NCBI RefSeq assembly: GCF_007988905.1
Contig: NZ_BJVA01000002.1
Location: forward strand, 1 to 64,000
From: Gluconobacter kanchanaburiensis NBRC 103587
GTDB taxonomy: Bacteria; Pseudomonadota; Alphaproteobacteria; Acetobacterales; Acetobacteraceae
Direction: 5' to 3'
DNA length: 64,000 bases
The notes below the pieces were generated by a model. It was given only the letters and a program-made list of their open reading frames with translations. It had not been told where the DNA came from and did no database searches. Both the position numbers and the translations under genes were made by a program. Below are positions 17,118-25,589 of the stretch, in pieces. Each line of letters starts with the position of its first letter. Within the stretch, counting starts at the first letter, position 1.

Positions 17118-17624
17118 TCAGGCGCCTTTGTCGTCCTCAAGAATGTAATGCTCCACATCCAGCTCGAGAACAGCACAGATCGCCCTGACAACCAGCATAT
17201 GGTCGTCGCGCTGATCTAGTCCCGAGACGGTTACGGAGCCAATCATACCAGTTTTATCCAGCATGATCGGGAAGGATCCGCCAGAGGAAGCATAATCAAA
17301 GAGCGGCAGACCATAAAGCTCTTCAAGAGTCGCATCCTTGGCTGTCATTTCAAGCCCGATTGCATAGCTGCTCCTTCGATAGCGTTCGGCTACGTTGCAT
17401 TTGCGACGGATCCAGTCGGTGTTGTCCGGCGTCGATCCGGGTAGGGCGAAAAAAAACAGGGGACGGTTAAAGGTTCGGACGTCGATGGTAATCGGTGCCC
17501 GGTTCGTATGCCCCCACTCCCTCAAGAACTGGCCCAATTGCCATGCATCGGCTTCATCAAATTTCGCAAAAACGAGTTCACGCTCCTGCTTTGCGATCAT
17601 CCGCAGGTCATCTGCTATAGCCAT
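17118..17624 (-). CDS. HbpS/GlcG-family (heme-degrading domain, UPF0303-like) protein
   Basis: A 168-residue cytosolic protein of the HbpS/GlcG domain family (UPF0303/YBR137W branch). Typical segments are WQLGQFLREWG, NTDWIRRKCNVAERYRRSSY, LPLFDYASSGGSFPI and IGSVTVSGLDQRDDHMLV. The family is loosely annotated as heme-binding or heme-degrading, but many members sit beside sugar oxidoreductase genes and their reaction is not known. It overlaps the end of the Gfo/Idh/MocA gene by 10 bp, so it is translated from the same message. Function in this unit is unresolved. Confidence 0.82.
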   Translation of the reverse strand: MAIADDLRMIAKQERELVFAKFDEADAWQLGQFLREWGHTNRAPITIDVRTFNRPLFFFALPGSTPDNTDWIRRKCNVAERYRRSSYAIGLEMTAKDATLEELYGLPLFDYASSGGSFPIMLDKTGMIGSVTVSGLDQRDDHMLVVRAICAVLELDVEHYILEDDKGA

Positions 17625-18685
17625 GCAATCATTTCCTCTTTGGTGAGATCCAGCCCTACAGATTTTTTCTCGAAGGCGGATCGGTTTGCTGCTTCGATAA
17701 CGGCCATGACGGCCAACGCCTGGATCGGCGGGACGGGGTTCGGGCCAATACCGGTCAGTGCGTCCGCAATGCCAGCATAATAGCGCCGCTGATCGCCCGT
17801 GAGTGCCGGAATTTCCTGTTCCGATCCATTTTCATCATAAGCATAAAGCGGGTCAGGATCATGCCCCCAACCGGTTTCACCAGGTAACATGTCCGCAAGG
17901 AGTTGGGCCTCCTGCTCATCCTGTCTACGCTTTATGATGCTACCTCTCTCGCCATGTACGACAAAACGCGGCACTCCGCCTGCAACGAGCATACTAGCAT
18001 GCAGGATCACGCGATGCCGGTCATACTCCAGCACGACATGGGCCCAGTCGTCAGACAGTGCGCCTTCACGCTGCATCATCAAGTCGGCATGCACGGCGCG
18101 AGGCAGGCCAAACAGGCATAACGCCTGATCGACCAGATGCGGGCCAAGATCGAACCACAGACCGGCCCCAGGCTTGTTGCCTTCACGCCAGCGCTCACGG
18201 ACAACGGGCCGAAAGCGGTCGATATGAGATTCATAGTGCGTCACTCGACCGATCAATCCGCCTGCAATCGCATTTTTCACGCTCAGAAAATCACTGTCCC
18301 AGCGCCGGTTATGGAAAACGGATAGCAATTTCTCCTGCTGCGTGGCCAAGGTTATCAGTTCGCGCGCCTGCGGCAGAGTTAGCGTAAATGGCTTATCCAC
18401 GACAACGTTCTTGCCAGCCAGCAATCCCTGTCGTGCCAGTGGGGCATGAAATTCGTTCGGTGTTGCGATAACGACAAGATCGACATCCTCGTTCGCCATA
18501 AGGATTGCAGGATCGACATCAACTGCAACATCAGGCAGATCAGCATGGACCTTCTCGCTGTCGCTCGACGCAACCCGAGTAATCCGCATGCGCGGCTCTG
18601 CCATTAGCAGAGGTTTGTGGAATGTCTTGCCCGCAAATCCGTAGCCAATCAGGCCAACGCGGATTACGGGAGGAAATTGGCTCAT
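17615..18685 (-). CDS. Gfo/Idh/MocA-family oxidoreductase
   Basis: A 356-residue NAD(P)-dependent sugar or inositol dehydrogenase family member. The N-terminal Rossmann motif is VGLIGYGFAGKTFH (about residues 9-22). The family Lys-Pro appears in VVVDKPFTLT (about 97), and the C-terminal alpha/beta domain contains the catalytic-type DLGPHLVDQ (His near 187). Length is normal. The ATG at 18685 is preferred, with AAGGTG upstream; a TTG at 18703 is also in frame and would overlap the DeoR stop. It resembles YdgJ-type scyllo-inositol dehydrogenase relatives, but the substrate cannot be fixed. Cotranscribed with DeoR upstream and the HbpS/GlcG-like gene downstream. Confidence 0.9.
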   Translation of the reverse strand: MSQFPPVIRVGLIGYGFAGKTFHKPLLMAEPRMRITRVASSDSEKVHADLPDVAVDVDPAILMANEDVDLVVIATPNEFHAPLARQGLLAGKNVVVDKPFTLTLPQARELITLATQQEKLLSVFHNRRWDSDFLSVKNAIAGGLIGRVTHYESHIDRFRPVVRERWREGNKPGAGLWFDLGPHLVDQALCLFGLPRAVHADLMMQREGALSDDWAHVVLEYDRHRVILHASMLVAGGVPRFVVHGERGSIIKRRQDEQEAQLLADMLPGETGWGHDPDPLYAYDENGSEQEIPALTGDQRRYYAGIADALTGIGPNPVPPIQALAVMAVIEAANRSAFEKKSVGLDLTKEEMIAWL

Positions 18686-18699
18686 GATCCGATACACCT

Positions 18700-19443
18700 T
18701 CAAGATGCTATGATGAACTCCGCATTTGACTGCTTTACATCCAGGCCAACCTGAGAACGGTCCGAATAGATACGGCAGAATTGCGCCAAATCAGCGACAT
18801 GATGCGGTTCAACGTGGTCAAATTTCAGGTGATCAGCGAGCAACCACGCTTCGCTGGCAGCATTGATCATTGTCCGTTTCATGTCGGCATCGCGTTCCTC
18901 ACCCGCGGTCACTGCTCCGCGAGCACTGACCGCGCAGGCTCCAAGGATGGCGATATCGGCACGATAGAGACTCAGAACGGATCGAGCAGCTGCACCGGAG
19001 AATAGCCGTTGCCGGGAATCCCATTCCCCACCCGCCAAGATTAACCGAAGTGCCGATCGTTCCTCTATCTGGCTGGCGATGTCGAGCGAATTGGTGATGA
19101 CTGTCGCCGATACTGTCAGAGCTTCGGCCAATGCAAGCGTTGTACTCCCAGCATCAAGGAACAGCGTCGCCCCAGCCGGAACAGCCGCAGCCGCAGCTGC
19201 GCCAATCCTCTTTTTCTGCTCGGAAAACAGAATAGATCGTGCCGTGCGCGCCATTCCGCCAAGATTAATCGACACGGCACCGCCATGTGTCTTGTGAAGG
19301 GAGCCCTGTTTTTCCAGTTCGCAAAGGTCTCGCCGGATAGTGTCATCCGAGACGCCAAGGAGTACCGCTGCTTCTGACACGAGCAGTTCATCCGTGTCTG
19401 TTAGCATGGCGAGCAGACGATGTTGCCGTGAAAGTTTTCTCAT
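18700..19443 (-). CDS. DeoR/GlpR-family transcriptional regulator
   Basis: A 247-residue repressor with an N-terminal DeoR helix-turn-helix (residues about 5-60, VSEAAVLLGVSDDTIRRDLCELEKQG) and a C-terminal DeoR sensor domain that binds a phosphorylated sugar or polyol (FLDAGSTTLALAEAL, GACAVSARGAVTAGEERDADMKRTM). Length and motifs are normal. It heads a three-gene minus-strand unit with a Gfo/Idh/MocA oxidoreductase and an HbpS/GlcG-like gene, which it probably autoregulates. In this family the ligand usually comes from the pathway of its operon; here that is unknown. Confidence 0.9.
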   Translation of the reverse strand: MRKLSRQHRLLAMLTDTDELLVSEAAVLLGVSDDTIRRDLCELEKQGSLHKTHGGAVSINLGGMARTARSILFSEQKKRIGAAAAAAVPAGATLFLDAGSTTLALAEALTVSATVITNSLDIASQIEERSALRLILAGGEWDSRQRLFSGAAARSVLSLYRADIAILGACAVSARGAVTAGEERDADMKRTMINAASEAWLLADHLKFDHVEPHHVADLAQFCRIYSDRSQVGLDVKQSNAEFIIAS

Positions 19444-19800
19444 ATGCCGCCACTAACAAATACCGCATATAGATGCAATATAACGCATTATGCCGCATTT
19501 CGTACCCCACATAGATTAGGACTGAGGATGGCGACGCGGACATAAACTTCGGTGAGTCGACAGTTGAGCTCCAGGGTCGTCAGATGCTGTCCCAACAGAT
19601 GAAAGGTTCTAAAAAATCCATGGTTTTGTGTGTATTTCCGCCGCCTGGCTTTTCTTTCAGGCGCTTGAGCGGCGTGGCGGGATTATCTGCGCGCCGGCCG
19701 TCATCAACAGCATCTGGAACAGTTTGATTCGGTGATTGGCGGCTACTGACCAATCAGACCGGCCTCAGCAGCTCACTTACAAAACAAATCCGCCCCTGCT
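19444..19800. other. 357-bp intergenic gap with a small hairpin
   Basis: No gene is seen. CGCCTG (19642-19647) and CAGGCG (19658-19663) make a perfect 6-bp stem around an AT-rich loop, a candidate terminator for the minus-strand nag operon that ends at 19801. The remainder should contain the promoter of the DeoR unit. Confidence 0.4.
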
Positions 19801-20544
19801 TTAAGCCCTATTCTTTGCCCAGACAGCAGAAGAGGCTTTATCCAGAATGATCGTAGCGTTGTCATGGAGCCGTACGGCGGTGGCGCTTATCGCCTCGCTG
19901 ACGGGGCCGTTAAGGGCTTTGTCGATGATATCCGCCTTGCCTGCTCCGACCGCGACCAGCAAAAGACGTCTGGCTTCAAGAATGGTACCCACCCCCATCG
20001 TCAGCGCATGCGACGGGACCTGCTCCGGATCATTATCGAACATGCTGCTGTTCTGACGTCGCGTGATGGCATCGAGCTTGACGACGCGCGTCCGGCTGTC
20101 GAACGCGGAGGGTGGTTCATTGAAACCGATATGGCCGGTCTCACCAATCCCCAGAAGTTGCAGGCCGATGCCGTTCGCGGTCCGAATGGCATTTTCATAA
20201 CCCGCACATTCCGCATCCAGATCCGGCGCGACACCATCTGGAACATGGATCCCTCTGGCAGGCATATTAACATGCGCAAAAAGACGCTCGTGCATGTAGC
20301 GGTGATATGAATTCGGGTCCGTGGCCGGCAGACCGGCATATTCGTCCAGATTGAACGACGTCGTGCTGGAAAAATCCAGGGTCCCGGCCTCATGTTGCCG
20401 GACCAGGATCCGGTAGATGCTTTCCATCGTACGGCCTGTTGCCAGACCGAGAACCGGGGTCGAAGAAGCACGGATCTCGGCCGCGATCATGTCTGCGGCC
20501 TGCTCGAACGCCTGAGACGGCGTATCCGTGACGATAATTTTCAT
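19801..20544 (-). CDS. nagB: glucosamine-6-phosphate deaminase
   Basis: A 247-residue NagB that converts glucosamine 6-phosphate to fructose 6-phosphate and ammonia. Seen: LGLATGRTM (phosphate loop), FNLDEYAGL with the catalytic Asp, and GIGETGHIGFNEPPS with the catalytic His region. It lacks the C-terminal allosteric extension of the E. coli enzyme (266 residues), like the shorter Gram-positive type. It is the last gene of the minus-strand GlcNAc operon and overlaps the nagA stop by 4 bp. Product enters central metabolism as fructose 6-phosphate. Confidence 0.95.
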   Translation of the reverse strand: MKIIVTDTPSQAFEQAADMIAAEIRASSTPVLGLATGRTMESIYRILVRQHEAGTLDFSSTTSFNLDEYAGLPATDPNSYHRYMHERLFAHVNMPARGIHVPDGVAPDLDAECAGYENAIRTANGIGLQLLGIGETGHIGFNEPPSAFDSRTRVVKLDAITRRQNSSMFDNDPEQVPSHALTMGVGTILEARRLLLVAVGAGKADIIDKALNGPVSEAISATAVRLHDNATIILDKASSAVWAKNRA

Positions 20545-21650
20545 ACTCTACGTTTCCCATTGACCCAGACTTCGATGACACGAAACCTGTCATCGAGAAC
20601 CGTGAAATCTGCCAGAAGATCCGGCGCAATCATCCCTCGATCATGCAATCCGAGATAGGTGGCAGCATTTGTGCTGACCAGACGCGCCGCCTTCGGGAGC
20701 GACATTCCGGCGTCGATGGCGTTGCGCAACGCCTGATCCAGCGTCAGGACGCTTCCGGCGAGCGTTCCGTCCGGCAGACGCACCACGCCATCGCGGATCA
20801 GCACGTCCTGCCCGCCGAGCTGGCTTGGTCCATCGGGCTGCCCCGTGCCGCGCATGGCGTCCGTCACGAACAGCAGACGGTGCCCCATCACACGCTCCGC
20901 CAGACGGAAACTGGCGGGGTGAACATGATGCGTATCGAAAATCATTTCTCCATACGCCACGTCACTGCACATCAGGGCCGTGACCGGACCGGGCCGACGC
21001 CCCTCAATAGGAGACATGGCGTTGAACAGATGCGTGGCACCGACCGTTCCTCCGGCCGCACAAACCAGACAGATGGCACGTTCCGCGCCGGCATGGTCCG
21101 TTGTGGTATGCCCGAGACTGACCCTAACACCCGCCTGCGCAAAAGCCTTCATGGCCGCAGGTGCATGGTCCAGCTCCGGCGCGATGGTCACGACGCGGAC
21201 ACAGCCGGTCCCGATGGCTTCCGTCACATGATCGGCGGTCGGTTCGAGAGTGAAAGGCGGCTGGGCCCCTAGCTTGTGCGGACTAACGAACGGCCCTTCC
21301 AGATGCGCGCCGTAAATCCGTGGCCCGTCCCGCAGGCCCCGGTCACAGACCTCCGCCACGGCCCGCAACGCGTTCATGACATCCGACCAGGGCGCGGTAA
21401 TCGTAGTCGGCAGGATCGTCGTCGTGCCGTGCCTGAGGTGAAAGCGGGAGAGCGTCTCGATGGCCGCCACCCCGTCCATCGTATCCGCCCCGCCGCCGCC
21501 ATGGACGTGCCCATCAATGAAGCCAGGCAGGATATAGCGCTCCACCACCGCCGGCAGAGGCATAATTTCACGGATATGGCTGTCAAAACCGACGCGTCCC
21601 GACACGACACGGTCGCGCAGCACGATATTGCCCTCAAGATGCATTCTCAT
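20541..21650 (-). CDS. nagA: N-acetylglucosamine-6-phosphate deacetylase
   Basis: A 369-residue amidohydrolase that removes acetate from N-acetylglucosamine 6-phosphate. All family sites are visible: the HxH-type DGHVHGGGG near residue 60, metal ligand Glu in HLEGPF, His in SLGHTTTD, the substrate loop THLFNAMSP, and catalytic Asp in LFVTDAMRGTG. Length is normal. It overlaps both neighbours by 4 bp (MFS upstream, nagB downstream), indicating tight translational coupling in the operon. Confidence 0.95.
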   Translation of the reverse strand: MRMHLEGNIVLRDRVVSGRVGFDSHIREIMPLPAVVERYILPGFIDGHVHGGGGADTMDGVAAIETLSRFHLRHGTTTILPTTITAPWSDVMNALRAVAEVCDRGLRDGPRIYGAHLEGPFVSPHKLGAQPPFTLEPTADHVTEAIGTGCVRVVTIAPELDHAPAAMKAFAQAGVRVSLGHTTTDHAGAERAICLVCAAGGTVGATHLFNAMSPIEGRRPGPVTALMCSDVAYGEMIFDTHHVHPASFRLAERVMGHRLLFVTDAMRGTGQPDGPSQLGGQDVLIRDGVVRLPDGTLAGSVLTLDQALRNAIDAGMSLPKAARLVSTNAATYLGLHDRGMIAPDLLADFTVLDDRFRVIEVWVNGKRRV

Positions 21651-22930
21651 TGTTCCTGATCCAGAAGTAACAGACCTGTCTGACCATAACGTCGGGCATA
21701 AAGCAGAATGGCCAGATAGGACGGTAGGACGAGAAGCGAGAACGCGGCCTGAAAGCCGATGAACGGTTTCAATGCGACATAGATCTGCGGGATGATGCCG
21801 CCACCGCTAAACGCCATGACCATCAGGGCGGAGGCCAGAGGGGTCCATGCCCCGGCCCCCCGTATGGCGATCGGAAAAATGGTGGGCATCAGCATGGCAT
21901 TGGCCGCTCCCAGAAGTGCTACGCAGAGCACGGAAGCATATCCGTGAGTCAGGAACGCGACGATGGTGAGCAGCCCGCCGGTGAGGCAGGACAGTTCCAT
22001 GAACCGTTCCTGGGTCAGGAAGCGGGGAACGATCAGGAAGCCGGCAAGATAGCCGCCGAGCATTGCAGCGAGCGTCAGGGACGTGAAAAATCTGGTCTGG
22101 GAGAGAGGAAGACCAAAGCCCTGCCCGTAGGTTCCGATAGCGTCCCCGGCCATGACCTCGATGCCCACATACACGAACATCGCGACAATCCCGAACAGCA
22201 GATGAGGCCTGAAAATACGACGGCGGTCCGTCGGGAAGCCCGGCAGTGGAGCGGCCTGAAGATCCGGCAAGGGAAACATTGCCACACCGATCGCCGCAGC
22301 AAGCAGGATGATGGCCATCGTCATGTACGGAATGTAGATGGCCTGAACAAACCCGCTCAGAAGCGCATTGCGCGCCGCAGGATCAGCGGCTTCCTGCAAA
22401 CGTTGGGAAATACCGCCGATATCGCCCATGACCACTGTCGCCAGAACGATCGGCGCCATGATTCCCGCGCATTTGTTGCACACGCCCATGATGGCGATGC
22501 GCTGGGCGGCCCTTTCGGACGGACCGAGCAGGCTGACGAGCGGATTGATAACCACCTGCATCAATGAAAGGCCCGCTCCCATCACCAGCAGGCCGCTCAG
22601 TGCACCAGCGTAGAAGCGCAGGGCAATAAACTGTCCGAACAGTGCCACGCCCGCTGCACAGAGAAGCAGGGAGCAGGAAAGTCCTCTCCGCAGACCCAGC
22701 TTACGGGCGAAAAACGATGCAGGCAGGGAGAACAGGAAATACGAGACATAGAACACCATCGGGACGAGGAAGGCGCTCATGTCGCTCAGGCCAAAAGCCA
22801 CCCGAACGAACGAAATCAGCGGCCCGTTCATCCAGGTCACGAAGCCCATTATAAAAAAAACCGCCGCCGCAACACCAAGGGGCGCCAATCCATAACGGCC
22901 CGTCAGACCGTCCTTGCGTGCGAGGGGCAT
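21647..22930 (-). CDS. nagP: sugar MFS transporter, FucP/NagP-like (predicted GlcNAc uptake)
   Basis: A 427-residue inner-membrane transporter with about 12 membrane segments, of the fucose/glucose-galactose (FucP/GluP) branch of the major facilitator superfamily. The FFIMGFVTWMNGPLISF start, GLSLMQVVINPLVSLLG in the middle and a late NAMLMPTIFPIAIRG are typical of this branch, including NagP transporters of Xanthomonas and Shewanella GlcNAc loci. The ATG at 22930 overlaps the kinase stop (TGATG). Its place between kinase and nagA makes GlcNAc the likely substrate; the symbol is assigned by context. Confidence 0.85.
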   Translation of the reverse strand: MPLARKDGLTGRYGLAPLGVAAAVFFIMGFVTWMNGPLISFVRVAFGLSDMSAFLVPMVFYVSYFLFSLPASFFARKLGLRRGLSCSLLLCAAGVALFGQFIALRFYAGALSGLLVMGAGLSLMQVVINPLVSLLGPSERAAQRIAIMGVCNKCAGIMAPIVLATVVMGDIGGISQRLQEAADPAARNALLSGFVQAIYIPYMTMAIILLAAAIGVAMFPLPDLQAAPLPGFPTDRRRIFRPHLLFGIVAMFVYVGIEVMAGDAIGTYGQGFGLPLSQTRFFTSLTLAAMLGGYLAGFLIVPRFLTQERFMELSCLTGGLLTIVAFLTHGYASVLCVALLGAANAMLMPTIFPIAIRGAGAWTPLASALMVMAFSGGGIIPQIYVALKPFIGFQAAFSLLVLPSYLAILLYARRYGQTGLLLLDQEQ

Positions 22931-23934
22931 CACGACGTCAATCCAGCAGCACACAGTGCCTGAGATGTCCGGTCAATCCACGCGTCATCCGGGTTCCAGC
23001 CCGCCATGCGCGCGGCATTGAGGAGCCCTCCTCCCACCGGGGGAAGGCGTGGCTGAACCGGTGCGCCATGCCGGGCTGCGATAACATCGCGCAGAAACGA
23101 ACTCTGGAAGGTCCCGCCCGCATAACTCCACGGCAACGATGTCCCCGAGAAGCGGCGCTGGGCAGCGTCGATATGAGAACCAAGATGATTTGCGGCTTCG
23201 CGCATCAGGCGTTTAGCAGGTTCAAGCCCCTGTTCGGCCAAGTCCGAAACATGCCGTGCAAGAGCTGCAACACGGGCACGGGGGTGCTCAAGCGTTCCAT
23301 ACCATGCCAGGAGCGCCGCACCGCAGGCCTCCGGTGCAGACGGAAGTCCCATGATGTCCGCGAAGGGTGCGAGAAAGGCCAGATCCTCCTGATTACGTCC
23401 ATCCAGCAGCATCGTCAGCAGCGAAAGCGCCTGCCGCCCGATCCAGAAGGCACTCCCCTCATCTCCGAACAGCCCGCCCCAGCCTCCAACCTTGATCTGG
23501 CCGCCCCTTCCGTCTGTCGCCCATGCGACCGAACCGGTGCCGGACAGGAGAAGGACACCCGCATGTCCACCAAACGCGCCGGTACACGCCATTTCCACAT
23601 CACTGGTAAAGCTGAATGGGCGCTCGAATGCTCCCCTGACCACATCTTCCTGTTTGCGGCCCAAAATACGTGTTTCACCGTAGCCTGCGATCCCAAGCGA
23701 GAGCGCTGCCGTGGTCGCCGGAATCTGTGTAAGTAGAGACTGCAAAACGCCCTGCCAATCACTCTGGTCGAAAGGATTGGAGCCCGCAGCACGAACCACA
23801 GGTCCTACTGCACCATCCCGGCCAAGAACGACCAGAAGCGTCTTGGTCCCGCCCCCATCTATCGCCGCGATGCAGGGGGCCGTCATCACGGAGGCCGGAG
23901 GGCTGATCTTTATGGTCGGGTGTAAAGCAGTCAT
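22930..23934 (-). CDS. BadF/BadG-type N-acetylglucosamine kinase
   Basis: A 334-residue ASKHA-fold kinase of the BadF/BadG/BcrA family, which includes N-acetylglucosamine kinases. Seen: IDGGGTKT (ATP phosphate-1 loop, about residue 25), LLLSGTGSVAWA, and GGWGGLFGDEGSAFWIGRQ (sugar/phosphate-2 region). It would phosphorylate imported GlcNAc (or its anhydro-type relatives) to feed nagA. The start at 23934 is uncertain; a second Met at 23886 lacks a ribosome-binding site. It precedes the MFS gene with overlapping stop and start codons. Substrate is inferred from the operon. Confidence 0.85.
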   Translation of the reverse strand: MTALHPTIKISPPASVMTAPCIAAIDGGGTKTLLVVLGRDGAVGPVVRAAGSNPFDQSDWQGVLQSLLTQIPATTAALSLGIAGYGETRILGRKQEDVVRGAFERPFSFTSDVEMACTGAFGGHAGVLLLSGTGSVAWATDGRGGQIKVGGWGGLFGDEGSAFWIGRQALSLLTMLLDGRNQEDLAFLAPFADIMGLPSAPEACGAALLAWYGTLEHPRARVAALARHVSDLAEQGLEPAKRLMREAANHLGSHIDAAQRRFSGTSLPWSYAGGTFQSSFLRDVIAARHGAPVQPRLPPVGGGLLNAARMAGWNPDDAWIDRTSQALCAAGLTS

Positions 23935-24012
23935 GTCTCGACGTTTCTTTGGGGGCGGAGGGAACGGCTGGAGAAATCAGTATAGAGCACCCTTTACGCG
24001 GGGTTTATCGTG

Positions 24013-25560
24013 CTATCGCAGGACCGTAAAAACCAGTCTGGAAAAATGACCTCTCTCATAACGGATCACAACGTCCTTATGGTCACTGGCGTGGCTTGAA
24101 CTCACGGCATCGGTCTGGACCTGAATCCGCATATTACCCGCTTCCCAGGAGTTTCTGTCGATTTTCAGTGTGTCCGCGCAGGGATCATGCAGCGCGAATG
24201 TCACATGGTCTTTCCATGACACCAGCGCCTGTCCCTGTTCGATCGTGACATCAGCCGCAGGGGTGTCAGAAATCCTCAGAGTGCCCACCTGTCCACAGGA
24301 TGTGCGCCACTGAACGGCCAGAGGGTGGTACTGCGATCCTGCATCCACCCCCCGTTGTAGATGCGCTGTTTCTCCACCTGCCAGAAAATTCCTGTCGACG
24401 CGTGCACTTACACTCCGACTGCTGTCGATCCTGCGCGTCAGATCATGCGGCTGCGTCAATGTCAGAAAATCGTTCCCGATGCTGTCAGGAAGCGTAGCTT
24501 TCAGAAAGACGAATGTCGGCGCGAACCACAGATCCGCCAGATGCGGTGTCTCAACCGTCATGGTTGCCGGTAATGGAGCCTTCGAACGCGGCACGACTGT
24601 TCCAATCCAGTCTCCAACCAAGGCCACATAACTTTCCATGTCCATACCATAAGCACGGTCATAAGGACCGGCCAGGTTTTTCATGGGCGCGCTGTAAAAC
24701 GTGGCGATATCCAACCATAGTCGCTTCGAAATATCGTCTCCCGACGATTTCATGAAGTTTGTGGATCCGTAGCGTCGCCACAGCCCCAGCCCGAACAGAT
24801 CCACGCCGTAATAAGTCGGCGAGTTGTATTCCATAAATGACTGGTTCTGACGAAAGATAGCTACCGTATCATGAACCCACTTCTCCCTGATGCCAGCCAT
24901 TGCACTGTCGCGCCTGTAAACGGCATCTTCGTCAAGCAGTTGTCCGAACATGATCGCTATATTTGTATAGGATGGCAAAAGACGTCTGTTATGCAATTCC
25001 CCCTGCACGGCCTGACGAATAGACTCATGCAGACGTTGACGCAGTTCTGGGGGAAGGCGTGATCCAAAGACATGCAACGTCAATGCAAACTCACAGCCGA
25101 TGAATTCCCGCCAGTTCGGATCATATTCCTTCCAGGCAACCGCTTTTTCCGTCGGCAGCGGCTCATCGGGTGAACGTCGGAAACTGCCGGCCCACGGAGA
25201 CTCATGGTCTGTTCCATCCTGTGCCGGATACTGATTGTCGAGAATAACGCCCAGAATACGCTCTGCACGCTGCTGGTCTGAAGGGCCGTTTCGCATCATG
25301 AGCCCAAACGCATACCAACTGCTTTCGCGTATCGGATGCGACACCGGATGAGATGAACTGAGAACTGTCCCGCGCAACAGACCAACAACAGGATCGTAAC
25401 GCCCATCCATGGATGCCATGGCCTCTTGAAAAATCCAGCTCTGCCGAGCTTGATCTGAAATACGTGCTTCAGGTGCACTCCATGCAGGCATCGATAAGAT
25501 CATACCTGCACTCAGACACAGAGCAACGGGCAGGAACCGGGGGAGGCGTGACAAAACCAT
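24013..25560 (-). CDS. unrecognised secreted protein in the GlcNAc operon
   Basis: A 515-residue protein with a clear Sec signal peptide (hydrophobic 8-26, cut near PAWSA-PEA). I do not recognise a named family. The first 300 residues look all-helical with aromatic-rich motifs (SPWAGSFRR, WREFIGCEFALTLHVFG, PSYTNIAIMFGQL, FMEYNSPTYYGVDLFGLGLWRRYG, AGPYDRAYGMDMESY), and the last 180 look beta-rich. That layout, an (alpha/alpha) toroid followed by a beta-sandwich, resembles polysaccharide lyases and some glycosidases, but I see no catalytic motif I can name. The ATG at 25560 starts the signal peptide. The gene lies 29 bp behind nagX and 78 bp before the kinase in one operon, so a periplasmic role on an amino-sugar oligomer or polymer is plausible but unproven. 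Confidence 0.7.
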   Translation of the reverse strand: MVLSRLPRFLPVALCLSAGMILSMPAWSAPEARISDQARQSWIFQEAMASMDGRYDPVVGLLRGTVLSSSHPVSHPIRESSWYAFGLMMRNGPSDQQRAERILGVILDNQYPAQDGTDHESPWAGSFRRSPDEPLPTEKAVAWKEYDPNWREFIGCEFALTLHVFGSRLPPELRQRLHESIRQAVQGELHNRRLLPSYTNIAIMFGQLLDEDAVYRRDSAMAGIREKWVHDTVAIFRQNQSFMEYNSPTYYGVDLFGLGLWRRYGSTNFMKSSGDDISKRLWLDIATFYSAPMKNLAGPYDRAYGMDMESYVALVGDWIGTVVPRSKAPLPATMTVETPHLADLWFAPTFVFLKATLPDSIGNDFLTLTQPHDLTRRIDSSRSVSARVDRNFLAGGETAHLQRGVDAGSQYHPLAVQWRTSCGQVGTLRISDTPAADVTIEQGQALVSWKDHVTFALHDPCADTLKIDRNSWEAGNMRIQVQTDAVSSSHASDHKDVVIRYERGHFSRLVFTVLR

Positions 25561-25589
25561 GGACCTTATATCTCCAGACATAAATTTGT

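Noticed and set aside
17118-17624. Heme oxygenase function for the HbpS/GlcG-like gene
   Set aside because: The name comes from a loose domain label; nothing in the sequence or neighbourhood supports heme turnover.
22930-23934. BadF/BadG protein as a benzoyl-CoA reductase component
   Set aside because: The operon (nagA, nagB, sugar carrier) and the sugar-kinase motifs point to an amino-sugar kinase.
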